Assembly: GCA_964595655.1 (NCBI GenBank)
Contig: CAZQQV010000009.1
Location: 1-35,877, forward strand
Direction: 5' to 3'
Length of the DNA stretch: 35,877 nucleotides
Source: Caldimicrobium sp964595655
GTDB taxonomy: Bacteria > Desulfobacterota > Thermodesulfobacteria > Thermodesulfobacteriales > Thermodesulfobacteriaceae
Shown here: piece after piece, positions 1 through 7,987 of the stretch
How the letters are laid out: each line of letters opens with the position of its first letter
Numbering within the stretch: position 1 is the stretch's first letter
The notes under the pieces: model-generated
Databases searched by the model: none
Told to the model about the DNA's origin: nothing
What the model saw: the letters and a program-made list of their open reading frames with translations, nothing else
Translations under genes and position numbers: made by a program

Positions 1-488
1 AGCTCTCTTTTCCAAAAAGCTGTCTCAGTAAGTCTCTCCCTTAAACTTGTTTTACAAGATATAATAGCAATTACAGAATTGCTTTCCTTATCAATTAAAA
101 TTATATCTACATCAGGTAGAATATCCTGCCAATTCTTTATAACAATTTGTTCTCTATATTCCTTTAGCAATAGCGCTTCATTGCCCCTAATTATACCAAT
201 TTTACTGTTTAATTTTTCATCCCTTTCTATTATCTCTTTTAAACAAATGAATACAGCGTATTCATAGAGAATCCCTTTGCAACTTTTCCAAGCTTGATGT
301 CTGCTTTTTTCCTCTGAATAATGAGAAAGCAGTATTTCACGTAAAGACTCTTCAGCAATGCTATCAAAATTTTTTAAGGCTTCTAAGGGATTCCCGTTAA
401 ATTTTTCAGTTATAATTGATCTATAACCCTCTTGTAAAGCCTTTAAAATAGCTTCTTTACACTGAAATCCACGATTTTTTCTACTCAT
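1..488 (-). CDS. Type II restriction endonuclease, PD-(D/E)XK type, C-terminus cut off by window edge
   Basis: The reading frame starts with ATG at 488 and stays open to the left edge, giving 162 residues. It overlaps the end of the upstream methyltransferase gene by 8 nt, so the two are translationally coupled. Pro125-Asp126 is followed by a hydrophobic strand and then Ser144-Cys145-Lys146, which fits a PD...(S/E)xK nuclease core. Arg150-Glu151-Arg152 lies four residues after the lysine. In the CCGG-family enzymes (Ecl18kI, NgoMIV, Cfr10I, BsaWI) a Lys followed by R(E/D)R carries the catalytic lysine and the CCGG-reading arginines. The enzyme would cut unmethylated foreign DNA in the cytoplasm. 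Seen: the motif and its place beside a methyltransferase. Inferred: nuclease class and CCGG-like target. The rest of the protein lies outside the window, so intactness cannot be judged. Confidence 0.7.
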   Translation of the reverse strand, partial: MSRKNRGFQCKEAILKALQEGYRSIITEKFNGNPLEALKNFDSIAEESLREILLSHYSEEKSRHQAWKSCKGILYEYAVFICLKEIIERDEKLNSKIGIIRGNEALLLKEYREQIVIKNWQDILPDVDIILIDKESNSVIAIISCKTSLRERLTETAFWKRE

Positions 489-1341
489 TAAACAAGCTCT
501 TTTTATTTAATAAAATTTCTTTTAGCAATCTATTTTTTGCCAATTTGCAATAATTTTCATCGATTTCTACACCTATTCCTTTCCTTTTAAGTAAAGCACA
601 AGCAATGAGGGTTGTTCCACTTCCCAAAAAGGGATCTAAAACGGTATCTCCGACGAAACTAAAAAGTTTGATACACCTTTTTGGCAATTCCACAGGAAAA
701 GGGGCAGGATGCCCTATTTTCTTTTTGCTTTCTCCTGGAAAAGTCCACAAACCATTAGTCCATTCCATAAATTCCTCTCTGGTTATATCTGATACTCCCT
801 TTTTGATTTTTGACCATCTCTCTTTGTAGAAGACAACGATCACCTCAACAGGAGCTATTACATACGGAGCCTTGGCACTAAGCCATGACCCCCAAGCAGT
901 TCTTCTGGATATATTTCCCTCATTCCAGATAATCGTTGAAAAGTATTTCCAGCCCACCTTTTTTGCAATATGTACAATATCGGCATAAACACTTTGAAAG
1001 CCCTCCTCTTTTCTTCCCCTGCTCTTATCTAAAGGAATATTAAGACATAGCCTTCCATCTTTCTTTGTGAGCAAAAACGCCTTAGAAAGCCACTTTTCTG
1101 TGAATTCTAAATATTTCTCATAAGGTATGTTATCTCTGTAAGAACTGTAATGAATATCAACATTATAAGGAGGCGAGGTCACAATAAGGTCAATTGAGTC
1201 TTCTTCAATAGAGTTGGTTGTCAGAAAATCATCATGAATTATTAGCAAAGAGTTGTCCTCAGTTTCAAAGAAAATCCCTCTTTCCTTTGATTTGACTACC
1301 TCTATAGTCTGTTTTTTGATCTCGGATTGTCCTGGAATCAT
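481..1341 (-). CDS. DNA methyltransferase of a type II R-M system, beta class, probably N4-cytosine
   Basis: This 286-residue protein is a SAM-dependent DNA methyltransferase. The catalytic motif IV, TSPPY, is at residues 55-59, and the SAM-binding motif DPFLGSGTT is near residues 236-244. Motif IV before motif I is the beta-class order. A Ser in front of PPY usually marks N4-cytosine enzymes, while DPPY is usual for N6-adenine enzymes. It should protect host sites from the partner endonuclease encoded immediately downstream, with which it overlaps by 8 nt. The ATG at 1341 is the only good start, with a distant GGAG about 17 nt upstream. The pair is divergent from the zinc-ribbon gene at 1487. 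The base modified is inferred from the motif, and the target sequence cannot be read from this gene. Confidence 0.88.
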   Translation of the reverse strand: MIPGQSEIKKQTIEVVKSKERGIFFETEDNSLLIIHDDFLTTNSIEEDSIDLIVTSPPYNVDIHYSSYRDNIPYEKYLEFTEKWLSKAFLLTKKDGRLCLNIPLDKSRGRKEEGFQSVYADIVHIAKKVGWKYFSTIIWNEGNISRRTAWGSWLSAKAPYVIAPVEVIVVFYKERWSKIKKGVSDITREEFMEWTNGLWTFPGESKKKIGHPAPFPVELPKRCIKLFSFVGDTVLDPFLGSGTTLIACALLKRKGIGVEIDENYCKLAKNRLLKEILLNKKSLFNE

Positions 1342-1452
1342 TTTAATTCTTTAATATACTCCACTTTTTAATATTGGCTAATAAAGAAAGTCTTTCTTAA
1401 TTTGAGTTTGAAAGCAACAAAAGCATTAGTTTGGAAAAGGCAAGGTCTTTTA

Positions 1453-1480
1453 TTGAATCCTTTTAAAAGTGCATTAAATT
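1453..1480 (+). promoter_or_regulatory. Candidate sigma-70-type promoter for the FmdB-like gene
   Basis: TTGAAT (1453-1458) and TAAATT (1475-1480) are 16 nt apart. The -10 box ends only 6 nt before the ATG at 1487, so transcription would begin at or next to the start codon. No Shine-Dalgarno sequence precedes that ATG, which agrees with a leaderless message. The spacing matches four other candidate promoters in the window. Sequence match only. Confidence 0.4.
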
Positions 1481-1486
1481 TATGAT

Positions 1487-1855
1487 ATGCCTCTATATGA
1501 GTTTGAGTGCGAGTCCTGCGGAAAGATCTTTGAAGTTTTGATGAAAAGAGACGAAGAGTTTCCTTCCTGCCCAGCCTGTGGCTCAAAAGAAGTAATAAAG
1601 GTTCCTTCTCTTTTTGGCTTTCAGGATAAAAGCGCGTATCGAGAAGAAAGAGAAAGGGCTATCCTAAAAAGGGCAAGGGATTATCTTATTGATGGAAAAT
1701 TAAAAGATGCAAGAAGATTTATAGAAAAGGCTAAAGAATTTCATCCCACAGACAGAATTAAAAGGCTCTCTGAGACACTCTCTGAGGCCAAACCACCTAA
1801 AGGCGCCTTTGTAATAAAAAGAGAAGCAACTATTTTAAAAAAGAAAGAGGGGTGA
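1487..1855 (+). CDS. FmdB-family zinc-ribbon protein
   Basis: This 122-residue protein opens with MPLYEFECESCG, the typical start of the FmdB/CxxC_CXXC zinc-ribbon family. Cys pairs at about residues 9/12 and 28/31 form a four-Cys zinc ribbon that ends near residue 40. A helical, strongly charged region of some 80 residues follows and is longer than the usual tail in this family. Family members are annotated as putative regulators (FmdB of Methylophilus) but the molecular role is generally unknown. It leads a plus-strand run and is followed after 5 nt by the DUF1844 gene. The start at 1487 is set by the conserved N-terminus; there is no ribosome binding site, and the promoter placement suggests leaderless translation. 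Confidence 0.85.
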   Translation: MPLYEFECESCGKIFEVLMKRDEEFPSCPACGSKEVIKVPSLFGFQDKSAYREERERAILKRARDYLIDGKLKDARRFIEKAKEFHPTDRIKRLSETLSEAKPPKGAFVIKREATILKKKEG

Positions 1856-1860
1856 TTTAG

Positions 1861-2127
1861 ATGGACTGGGATAGGGATTTATGCCATCTCATTAACTTTA
1901 ATACCTTTATTCTCTCTCTAAATACTGCTGCCTTGGTCCACTTAGGTGAACTTCCTGACCCAATAACCAATAAAAGGGAACCCAATTTAACTCTTGCAAG
2001 GCACACCATTGAAACCCTCGAAATGCTAAGAGAAAAAACCAAAGGGAATCTTACCCCAGATGAAGAAAACCTTTTAAATGCTATCATTTATGAGTTAAAA
2101 CTTAAATATATCAAAGTTTCTACCTAA
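1861..2127 (+). CDS. DUF1844 family protein
   Basis: This 88-residue protein matches the small DUF1844 family, whose conserved core runs from an F(S/N)TF(I/V)LSL segment through LVHLGELPDP to a KTKGNLTPDE stretch. All three parts are visible here, at about residues 14-20, 26-35 and 60-69. It is predicted to be soluble and helical with no catalytic motif. Its function is unknown. The ATG at 1861 has a good ribosome binding site (GAGGGG) that overlaps the end of the zinc-ribbon gene, so the two are probably one transcript. ispE follows after 43 nt. Confidence 0.85.
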   Translation: MDWDRDLCHLINFNTFILSLNTAALVHLGELPDPITNKREPNLTLARHTIETLEMLREKTKGNLTPDEENLLNAIIYELKLKYIKVST

Positions 2128-2170
2128 GTCCTATAACTTAGTTATGATTTAATTTTTTCAGGTTTTTTAG

Positions 2171-3016
2171 GTGTCAACCGCTTTCTTTCTTTGTCCTGCT
2201 AAAGTTAATCTTGTTTTACAGGTTTTAAGGAAAAGAAAAGATGGCTATCACGATATTTACGGAATTTTTCAAAAAATTGCCCTTTTTGATGAAATAGAAC
2301 TTTTAAGACCTAAAAGGACTTTTCACTTAGATTTTGAATGTGAAGAAGTAATTCCTCTTAGAGAAAATATTCTTTATAAAACTTGGAGGCTTTTCAAAGA
2401 AACTTTCAAAATTCAGGAAGAAATCCATATAAAGGTCAAAAAAAGAATTCCCCTTGGGGCAGGCCTTGGAGGAGGAAGCAGTAATGCGGCAACTTTACTC
2501 AAAGCCCTTTGCAAGATTTATGAAATTCCCCAAAGAGAAGTCATAGAGATTGCCAAAAGGATTGGGGCTGATGTTCCCTTTTTTCTCTCCTCTTATTTTG
2601 CCTCAGAGGTTGAGGGCATTGGTGAAATCCTAAGGCCCTTCCCAAATTACAAGGCCTTTTTTCTTCTTATCTATCCAGGTTTTAAAATAGAAACCCGCTG
2701 GGCCTATCAAGCCTTAAACTTGACAATTGAAAAGAAACCTGTTAAATATGAACCCTGCCTACCCCCCTGGGAAACCAAAGAGGGGCTTATAAATGATTTT
2801 AAAGATCTGTTGTATAGGAAATATCCCCTTTATGAAAGACTTGAAAAGCTTCTATTAAAAGAGGGCGCAAAAGCAGTGAATATAACTGGCACGGGATCAA
2901 CTATATATGGAATTTTTGAAAAAGCTCCCCTTTTATCTTTTGTACGACTAAAAAAATTTCTGAATGGTGTTAAAATATATCTTGCCAAAAATCTTGATGG
3001 GGAGGAGGATTTTTAA
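2171..3016 (+). CDS. ispE: 4-diphosphocytidyl-2-C-methyl-D-erythritol kinase
   Basis: IspE phosphorylates the 2-hydroxyl of CDP-methylerythritol with ATP in the MEP pathway to isopentenyl diphosphate. The 281-residue protein is full length for this GHMP kinase. The substrate-binding PAKVNL segment with Lys11 is at residues 9-14, followed by the DGYH segment. The glycine-rich ATP loop GLGGGSSNAA is near residues 97-106, and the catalytic Asp is in the GADVPFF segment near residue 137. The late GTGST glycine motif is also present. The start is GTG at 2171, fixed by the conserved N-terminus, with only a weak AGG-type site upstream. prs begins 2 nt after the stop, the common bacterial ispE-prs arrangement. 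Confidence 0.96.
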   Translation: MSTAFFLCPAKVNLVLQVLRKRKDGYHDIYGIFQKIALFDEIELLRPKRTFHLDFECEEVIPLRENILYKTWRLFKETFKIQEEIHIKVKKRIPLGAGLGGGSSNAATLLKALCKIYEIPQREVIEIAKRIGADVPFFLSSYFASEVEGIGEILRPFPNYKAFFLLIYPGFKIETRWAYQALNLTIEKKPVKYEPCLPPWETKEGLINDFKDLLYRKYPLYERLEKLLLKEGAKAVNITGTGSTIYGIFEKAPLLSFVRLKKFLNGVKIYLAKNLDGEEDF

Positions 3017-3018
3017 GG

Positions 3019-3966
3019 ATGTTTGTTAATCATCTTAAAATTTTTTCTGGATCTGCCAATCCTGAACTTGCAGAGAAAATCTGTAAATATTTGGCAACTC
3101 CCCTTGGGCACAGCACACTTAAAAGATTCAGTGATGGCGAACTTTTTGTTGAGATAGAAGAAAATGTGCGAGGAGCAGATGTCTTCATTGTTCAGCCAAC
3201 CTGCCCTCCTGTGAATGAAAATCTCATGGAACTTCTCATTATGATTGATGCAGCAAGAAGGGCTTCTGCAAGAAGAATCACTGCGGTAATTCCCTATTAC
3301 GGCTATGCCAGACAAGATAGAAAAACCGCACCAAGAACTCCCATTTCAGCAAAGCTTGTGGCCAATCTTATTGTAGTTGCTGGAGCAAGAAGGGTTCTTA
3401 CCATGGATCTTCATGCAGGGCAAATCCAGGGTTTTTTTGACATACCTGTTGATCATCTTTATGCCATGCCTGTTTTTTTGCAATATATAAAGGAAAATTT
3501 TAAATCCGATGACATTGTTATAGTTTCACCTGATGCAGGAGGAGTTGAAAGGGCAAGGGAATATGCCAAACGCTTAAACACCACCATGGCCATTGTGGAT
3601 AAGAGAAGACCAAGACCAAATGAAAGTGAGGTTATGAACATTATTGGAGATGTGAAAGATAAAGTTGCCGTCATTATTGATGATATGATTGATACAGCCG
3701 GGACCATGTGTAAAGCTGCAGAGGCCCTGTTAGATAAGGGGGCAAAAGAGGTCTATGCCATTGCCACGCATCCTGTGCTTTCCGGACCTGCCGTTGAAAG
3801 AATCGCATCTTCTCCCTTAAAGGCTGTAATAGTGAGCGACACTATTCCCCTAAAGGAAGAGGCCAAGGCCATTGGAAAAATTCAGGTTCTAAGTGTTGCC
3901 AATCTCCTTGGAGAAGCTATAAGAAGAATTCATACGGATGATTCTATAAGCTCTTTGTTTATTTAA
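3019..3966 (+). CDS. prs: Ribose-phosphate pyrophosphokinase (PRPP synthetase)
   Basis: Prs converts ribose 5-phosphate and ATP to PRPP, the precursor for purine, pyrimidine, His, Trp and NAD synthesis. The 315-residue length is normal for class I enzymes. Visible motifs are the flexible-loop DRKTAPRTPISAK, the metal- and ATP-binding MDLHAGQIQGFFDIP, PDAGGVERA, and the PRPP-binding loop VIIDDMIDTAGTM near residue 220. Two tandem phosphoribosyltransferase-fold domains are expected. It lies between ispE and rplY. purC, hisB and guaA, encoded nearby, all depend on PRPP-derived intermediates. The ATG at 3019 has GGAGGAGG upstream, inside the end of ispE. Confidence 0.98.
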   Translation: MFVNHLKIFSGSANPELAEKICKYLATPLGHSTLKRFSDGELFVEIEENVRGADVFIVQPTCPPVNENLMELLIMIDAARRASARRITAVIPYYGYARQDRKTAPRTPISAKLVANLIVVAGARRVLTMDLHAGQIQGFFDIPVDHLYAMPVFLQYIKENFKSDDIVIVSPDAGGVERAREYAKRLNTTMAIVDKRRPRPNESEVMNIIGDVKDKVAVIIDDMIDTAGTMCKAAEALLDKGAKEVYAIATHPVLSGPAVERIASSPLKAVIVSDTIPLKEEAKAIGKIQVLSVANLLGEAIRRIHTDDSISSLFI

Positions 3967-3991
3967 ATCTTCATAAAGGGAGGGAGTAGTT

Positions 3992-4594
3992 ATGAAACAG
4001 GTCACTCTTAAGGTCAGCAAAAGAGTTAAAACAGGAAAAGAGGTGGCAAAAAAATTAAGAAAGGCTGGCTTTATTCCCGGAATACTTTATGGAAAGGAGA
4101 TTGAGCCTGTGCCTCTTGCAATTAAATACTCCGAGTTTGAAAAGGCTTATAAAAGGCACAAGGGTGAGACTGTTATATATACCCTGGAATTTGAAAATGG
4201 CTCTATCACTCGTAAAAGTGCCATTCTTAAAGAAATCCAGAGACATCCAGTAACAGACATGGTAATACATGTGGATTTCCAGGCCATTGAAGAAGGAAAA
4301 CCCATTGAAATTAAAGTTCCCCTCGAATTCATTGGAAAACCCGTGGGAGTAACCAAAGGAGGTATTCTTGAGATCATGTTACACGAGCTGACCATTGAAT
4401 GTCTTCCCACTGACATACCCGATAAGATTACCGTTGATATTAGCGCCCTTGATGTGGGTGATAGTCTTCATGTGGCTGATATAAAGGTGCCAGAGAATAT
4501 AAAAATAGTGGATAGCCCAGATGAAACGGTAGCAACAATTGTTGCTGAAGAGGCCTCTGAGGAAGCTGAGGAGGGTGGTCCAACCACAACTTAG
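3992..4594 (+). CDS. rplY: 50S ribosomal protein L25, long Ctc/TL5 form
   Basis: This 200-residue protein binds 5S rRNA at the central protuberance of the large subunit. Residues 1 to about 95 match the L25 domain, including the GFIPGILYG and HVDFQAI segments. Residues from about 100 on form the beta-rich TL5 C-terminal domain (PLEFIGKPVG onward). It ends in an acidic, low-complexity tail. This two-domain form is the general-stress Ctc type, unlike the short E. coli L25. A strong ribosome binding site (GGGAGG) precedes the ATG at 3992. The rplY-pth pair is conserved in many bacteria and groups late translation functions. Confidence 0.96.
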   Translation: MKQVTLKVSKRVKTGKEVAKKLRKAGFIPGILYGKEIEPVPLAIKYSEFEKAYKRHKGETVIYTLEFENGSITRKSAILKEIQRHPVTDMVIHVDFQAIEEGKPIEIKVPLEFIGKPVGVTKGGILEIMLHELTIECLPTDIPDKITVDISALDVGDSLHVADIKVPENIKIVDSPDETVATIVAEEASEEAEEGGPTTT

Positions 4595-4608
4595 AGGGAT
4601 GAGTTTTT

Positions 4609-5181
4609 GTGTGGATCTTTTGCGGACTTGGAAATCCAGGAGAAGAATATCGACTTACTCGTCATAACTTTGGCTTCCTTGTGGTTTCTTCCTTTGCAGA
4701 AAAACATAAACTTTCTTTCAAATTTGATTCCTCTCTTGAGAGCGAAATTGCCCCTTTTAAAGACAAAGCGCTTTTATTAAAGCCCATGACCTATATGAAT
4801 CTTTCTGGAAGAGCGGTTAAAAAGGTTTTAAATAAATATAAAATACCTCCTGAAAATCTTTTAGTTATTTATGACGATCTTGATCTTCCTCTGGGAAGAA
4901 TAAAACTTCTTCCCAAGGGGGGCGCAGGTGGCCATAGAGGAGTTCAATCCATCATTGAAGCACTTAATACTGAGAATTTTCCAAGATTAAAACTGGGTAT
5001 TGGAAGACCAAAAAAAGGGAAAGATCCAAAAGAGTATGTGCTTTCACCCTTTTTAGAAGAAGAGTGGCCTACAGTAAAAAAGGTTATTGAATTAGCTACG
5101 TCTACCCTTGAAGAGATTATCTTTATTGGATTGTGGAAAACCATGACAAAGGTTAATTCTTTAAAGGATTTATTAAAATGA
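4609..5181 (+). CDS. pth: Peptidyl-tRNA hydrolase
   Basis: Pth cleaves the ester bond of peptidyl-tRNAs that drop off ribosomes and so recycles tRNA. The 190-residue protein shows the family signatures: GLGNPGEEY at the N-terminus, the catalytic His in TRHNFGF (about residue 20), KPMTYMNLSG, and the YDDLDLPLGRIKL / GGAGGHRG region with the conserved Asp and His. The start is GTG at 4609, placed so that the GLGNPG strand begins the protein, with AGAGGGATGAG as ribosome binding site. The stop overlaps the next gene by 4 nt (ATGA). Confidence 0.97.
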   Translation: MWIFCGLGNPGEEYRLTRHNFGFLVVSSFAEKHKLSFKFDSSLESEIAPFKDKALLLKPMTYMNLSGRAVKKVLNKYKIPPENLLVIYDDLDLPLGRIKLLPKGGAGGHRGVQSIIEALNTENFPRLKLGIGRPKKGKDPKEYVLSPFLEEEWPTVKKVIELATSTLEEIIFIGLWKTMTKVNSLKDLLK

Positions 5182-5645
5182 ATAATGAAAAATTAAAGGA
5201 GCTTCGTTTAAAGATTAGGGAATTTCTTATAAATCTTGAAGAATATTTATATGTGCTTGTCGCCATAGGGCTTATCATAGGTTTTGTCATTGTGATGATA
5301 GATGGTCTGGTTGTACTTATTCATCTTTATGAGACTTCCAATTTTACAGAAGGTGCTATAAAATTTCTGGATAAAGTCCTTGTTTCACTCATTTTTCTTG
5401 AAATATTTTACACAGTTATTGTTGCCATAACTGAGGAGAGTGCGGTAAAATGTGTGGAACCCTTTATACTTGTTGCTATAACAGCCCTTGTAAGAAGACT
5501 TTTAATCCTCTCTTTTGAACTATCACATCCTACTGTCTATCTTCCAGAAAAAATTAAGTTTTCTCTTATTGAAATGGCTCTCATAGGAGTTCTTGTATTG
5601 CTCTTTCTTTTGGGTATAATCTTTTTTAGGAGAAGTAAGAGATAA
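5178..5645 (+). CDS. PsiE-like integral membrane protein
   Basis: This 155-residue protein has four predicted membrane helices at about residues 24-50, 66-85, 95-112 and 128-150. A charged N-terminus and a short basic C-terminus (FFRRSKR) flank them. The segment with VEPFILVAITALVRRLL resembles the conserved core of the phosphate-starvation-inducible PsiE family. PsiE proteins are induced by low phosphate in E. coli but have no established biochemical function, and nothing here shows phosphate control. It sits between pth and guaA, overlapping pth by 4 nt and guaA by 1 nt, so it is certainly cotranscribed with them. Family assignment is moderately sure; function is unknown. Confidence 0.75.
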   Translation: MNNEKLKELRLKIREFLINLEEYLYVLVAIGLIIGFVIVMIDGLVVLIHLYETSNFTEGAIKFLDKVLVSLIFLEIFYTVIVAITEESAVKCVEPFILVAITALVRRLLILSFELSHPTVYLPEKIKFSLIEMALIGVLVLLFLLGIIFFRRSKR

Positions 5646-7192
5646 TGGAGCACCCAGAGAAAATTTTAGTCATTGATTTTGGTTCTCAGACCACCCAACT
5701 CATAGCAAGAAGGATCAGAGAATTTTCCGTTTATAGCGAAATTAAACCCTGTTTTGCTGATATTGCAGAAATCAAAAATTTTAGGCCAAAGGGAATTATC
5801 CTTTCAGGTGGGCCTGCAAGTGTTTACGATGAGGATGCCCCAAAGATTGATCCAGAAATTTTTGAACTGGGAGTTCCTGTTCTCGGTATTTGCTATGGTG
5901 CTCAACTTATGAGTTATCTCCTTGGAGGAAGGGTGGAAAGAAGTCTTAAAAGAGAATTTGGACAGGCAGAAATAGAAATTCTTACACAAAATCCCCTTTT
6001 TAAGGGTCTCTCTCTTGATAAAAAATATCGTGTGTGGATGAGCCATAGTGACCGCGTTGAGGCTCTACCTCCTAGATTTGTTGCCCTTGCAAGAACTTCC
6101 AATTCCCCCTTTGCTGCCTTTGCCCACGAAGAAAAACCCCTTTTTGGAGTTCAATTTCATCCTGAAGTGGTTCATACTGAGATTGGAGCTCAAATTCTCA
6201 AAAACTTTGTCTTCGAGATTTGTGGTTGCACTCCCTCTTGGACCATGCCATCTTTCATTGAAACCACAGTTGAGGAAATCAAAAAAAGGGTTAAGGAAGA
6301 TGAAAAAGTCATTTGTGCCCTTTCTGGAGGGATAGATTCAACGGTGACTGCTCTTCTCGTTCACAGGGCTGTTGGAGATAGACTTATTCCTGTTTTCGTA
6401 AATAATGGCCTTCTGAGAAAGGGGGAAGCTGAAGAGGTTTTAAATTTAATGGAGGAACTTGGGCTTAAAGTGGTCTATGTGGATGCCTCAAAACTCTTTT
6501 TAGAGAGACTAAAAGGAGTTACTGATCCAGAACGGAAAAGAAAGATCATTGGTGAGACCTTTATTGAGGTTTTTGAAAATAAGGCCAAAGAATTTGAAAA
6601 GGTTAAATATCTTGCCCAGGGGACGCTTTATCCAGATGTCATTGAATCCTGCTCCTTTAGGGGGCCCTCAGCAAGAATAAAAAGTCATCATAATGTGGGT
6701 GGGCTTCCTGAAAAAATGAATCTTGAGCTTATTGAGCCCTTAAGGGAACTTTTTAAGGATGAGGTTAGAAAGATCGCTGAGCTTCTTGGCCTTCCAAAAA
6801 AAGTAGTCTGGAGACAGCCTTTCCCAGGACCAGGGCTTGCAGTGAGAATCCTTGGAGAGGTCACAGAAGAAAAACTAGCTATCTTGCGGGAAGCTGATGC
6901 CATAGTTACTGAAGAAATGCTCAATTCAGGCTGGTATTACAAAGTCTGGCAGAGTTTTGCCGTACTTCTCCCCGTTAGGACCGTTGGAGTTATGGGTGAT
7001 GCAAGGACCTATGAATATGTGGTTGCCTTAAGGGTAGTTGAAAGCCAGGATGCCATGACTGCAGACTGGGTTAGGCTTCCCTATGAGCTTTTAGCCCGTA
7101 TTTCCAATCGCATTATCAATGAGGTTACTGGGGTAAACAGGGTAGTGTATGATATCTCCTCCAAACCCCCTGCAACCATTGAATGGGAATAA
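5645..7192 (+). CDS. guaA: GMP synthase (glutamine-hydrolysing)
   Basis: GuaA aminates XMP to GMP using ATP and glutamine. The 515-residue length is standard. The N-terminal class I glutamine amidotransferase domain has the nucleophile Cys83 in GICYGAQ and the His172/Glu174 pair in FHPEV. The ATP pyrophosphatase domain carries the PP-loop SGGIDS at 227-232. The C-terminal dimerisation domain ends with the conserved SSKPPATIEWE. The first base of its ATG is the last base of the upstream stop codon. It supplies guanine nucleotides alongside Prs and PurC encoded nearby. The stop lies 10 nt inside the next gene. Confidence 0.99.
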   Translation: MEHPEKILVIDFGSQTTQLIARRIREFSVYSEIKPCFADIAEIKNFRPKGIILSGGPASVYDEDAPKIDPEIFELGVPVLGICYGAQLMSYLLGGRVERSLKREFGQAEIEILTQNPLFKGLSLDKKYRVWMSHSDRVEALPPRFVALARTSNSPFAAFAHEEKPLFGVQFHPEVVHTEIGAQILKNFVFEICGCTPSWTMPSFIETTVEEIKKRVKEDEKVICALSGGIDSTVTALLVHRAVGDRLIPVFVNNGLLRKGEAEEVLNLMEELGLKVVYVDASKLFLERLKGVTDPERKRKIIGETFIEVFENKAKEFEKVKYLAQGTLYPDVIESCSFRGPSARIKSHHNVGGLPEKMNLELIEPLRELFKDEVRKIAELLGLPKKVVWRQPFPGPGLAVRILGEVTEEKLAILREADAIVTEEMLNSGWYYKVWQSFAVLLPVRTVGVMGDARTYEYVVALRVVESQDAMTADWVRLPYELLARISNRIINEVTGVNRVVYDISSKPPATIEWE

Positions 7193-7764
7193 ATTTCCCT
7201 CGAAAACTCTTTCATCTTGCCTTTTCCCTTTTTCTCTATTTTCTCTATAAAAACCTAAATTTTAAAACCTTCCAAATTACTCTTGTAATATTTTTGATTT
7301 TTTCTTTCACCTGGGAGATTTTGAGACTTAAAAAACCTTCTCTTTTACCTTTAAAAAATCTTTGGGAAAGGCTTTTAAAAGCTAAAGAAAAGGATAAACC
7401 AACAGATGCCCTTTATTATCTTCTGGGATTAATTGGGGCTACCTTTGTTTCTCCTCCCCAAAACCTTGGACTTTTAATATTAGTTCTTGGAATTTCAGAT
7501 CCCTTTGCTGAAATTTCGGGAAAGGTTTTAAGAAGCAAAAAACTTTTTAAAGAAAAAACCTTAAGTGGCTCACTTACTTTTTTCCTTACCTCGCTTCTTT
7601 TAACTTTCTTGTATTTCAAAGAGATTTCTTTGCACAGCGCAGTTTTGTTTTCTCTTGTTCTTACTTTAACTGAGCTTTTAACAGAAAGGGATAATTTTTG
7701 GGTCCCCCTTTCTGGCGCTCTTTTCGCAAGATTCTTCTTAAGCGTAAATTCCATCCATTTTTAA
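7183..7764 (+). CDS. Dolichol/phytol-kinase-like membrane protein (SEC59/DGK1 superfamily)
   Basis: This 193-residue hydrophobic protein has about five or six membrane helices. It begins with the RKLFHL motif and contains SDPFAEISGK followed by KTLSGSLTFF. This layout is typical of the CTP-dependent lipid kinases grouped as SEC59/DGK1/VTE5 (COG0170), which phosphorylate dolichol, diacylglycerol or phytol. Substrate and nucleotide are not known here. Sharing an operon with ispE makes an isoprenoid alcohol an attractive candidate, but that is inference. It overlaps guaA by 10 nt, and the ATG is followed directly by the conserved RKLFH segment, which supports this start. It closes the first plus-strand run. 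Confidence 0.75.
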   Translation: MGINFPRKLFHLAFSLFLYFLYKNLNFKTFQITLVIFLIFSFTWEILRLKKPSLLPLKNLWERLLKAKEKDKPTDALYYLLGLIGATFVSPPQNLGLLILVLGISDPFAEISGKVLRSKKLFKEKTLSGSLTFFLTSLLLTFLYFKEISLHSAVLFSLVLTLTELLTERDNFWVPLSGALFARFFLSVNSIHF

Positions 7765-7808
7765 AAAGCTGTTATCTGACACACTATTTTTACATTTTTT
7801 CAATTTTT

Positions 7809-7903
7809 GGTAGCCGCAACTTTTGGGTGCGTATTTTTTCGCAGACTAAAGGTCTTGCGGTTGCCTTATTAAAAATTTTTGCGGGCTAAAGCCCGCGGCT
7901 ACC
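7809..7903. repeat. Dispersed GTAG-hairpin repeat, composite element of three units
   Basis: A 95-nt element bounded by a perfect 9-nt inverted repeat: GGTAGCCGC at 7809-7817 and GCGGCTACC at 7895-7903. It holds three unit-like parts: a degraded one at 7810-7824, a middle one in reverse orientation (7841-7864), and a reverse unit with a perfect hairpin, GCGGGC-TAAA-GCCCGC, at 7881-7896. GTAG (CTAC in reverse) at the foot of a GC-rich hairpin with a TTTAG core resembles bacterial REP/REPIN elements. It fills most of the gap between the first operon and the Rho_N-like gene. Related copies are at 27444-27724, 29027, 29345 and 34238. Confidence 0.75.
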
Positions 7904-7987
7904 GCATTAACTCATATAACTTCTTGTAAAAACTTAAACTTATGTTAATTTTAGAACTGAAATTTCTTCAGGAGGAGGCCTGAAAAG

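Noticed and set aside
605..829. Plus-strand open frame opposite the methyltransferase
   Set aside because: It is a shadow of the methyltransferase coding strand with no family resemblance and no start signal.
2128..2170. Terminator or riboswitch in the 43-nt gap before ispE
   Set aside because: Only a 5-bp ATAAC-TTA-GTTAT stem is visible, too weak for a terminator and too short for a riboswitch.
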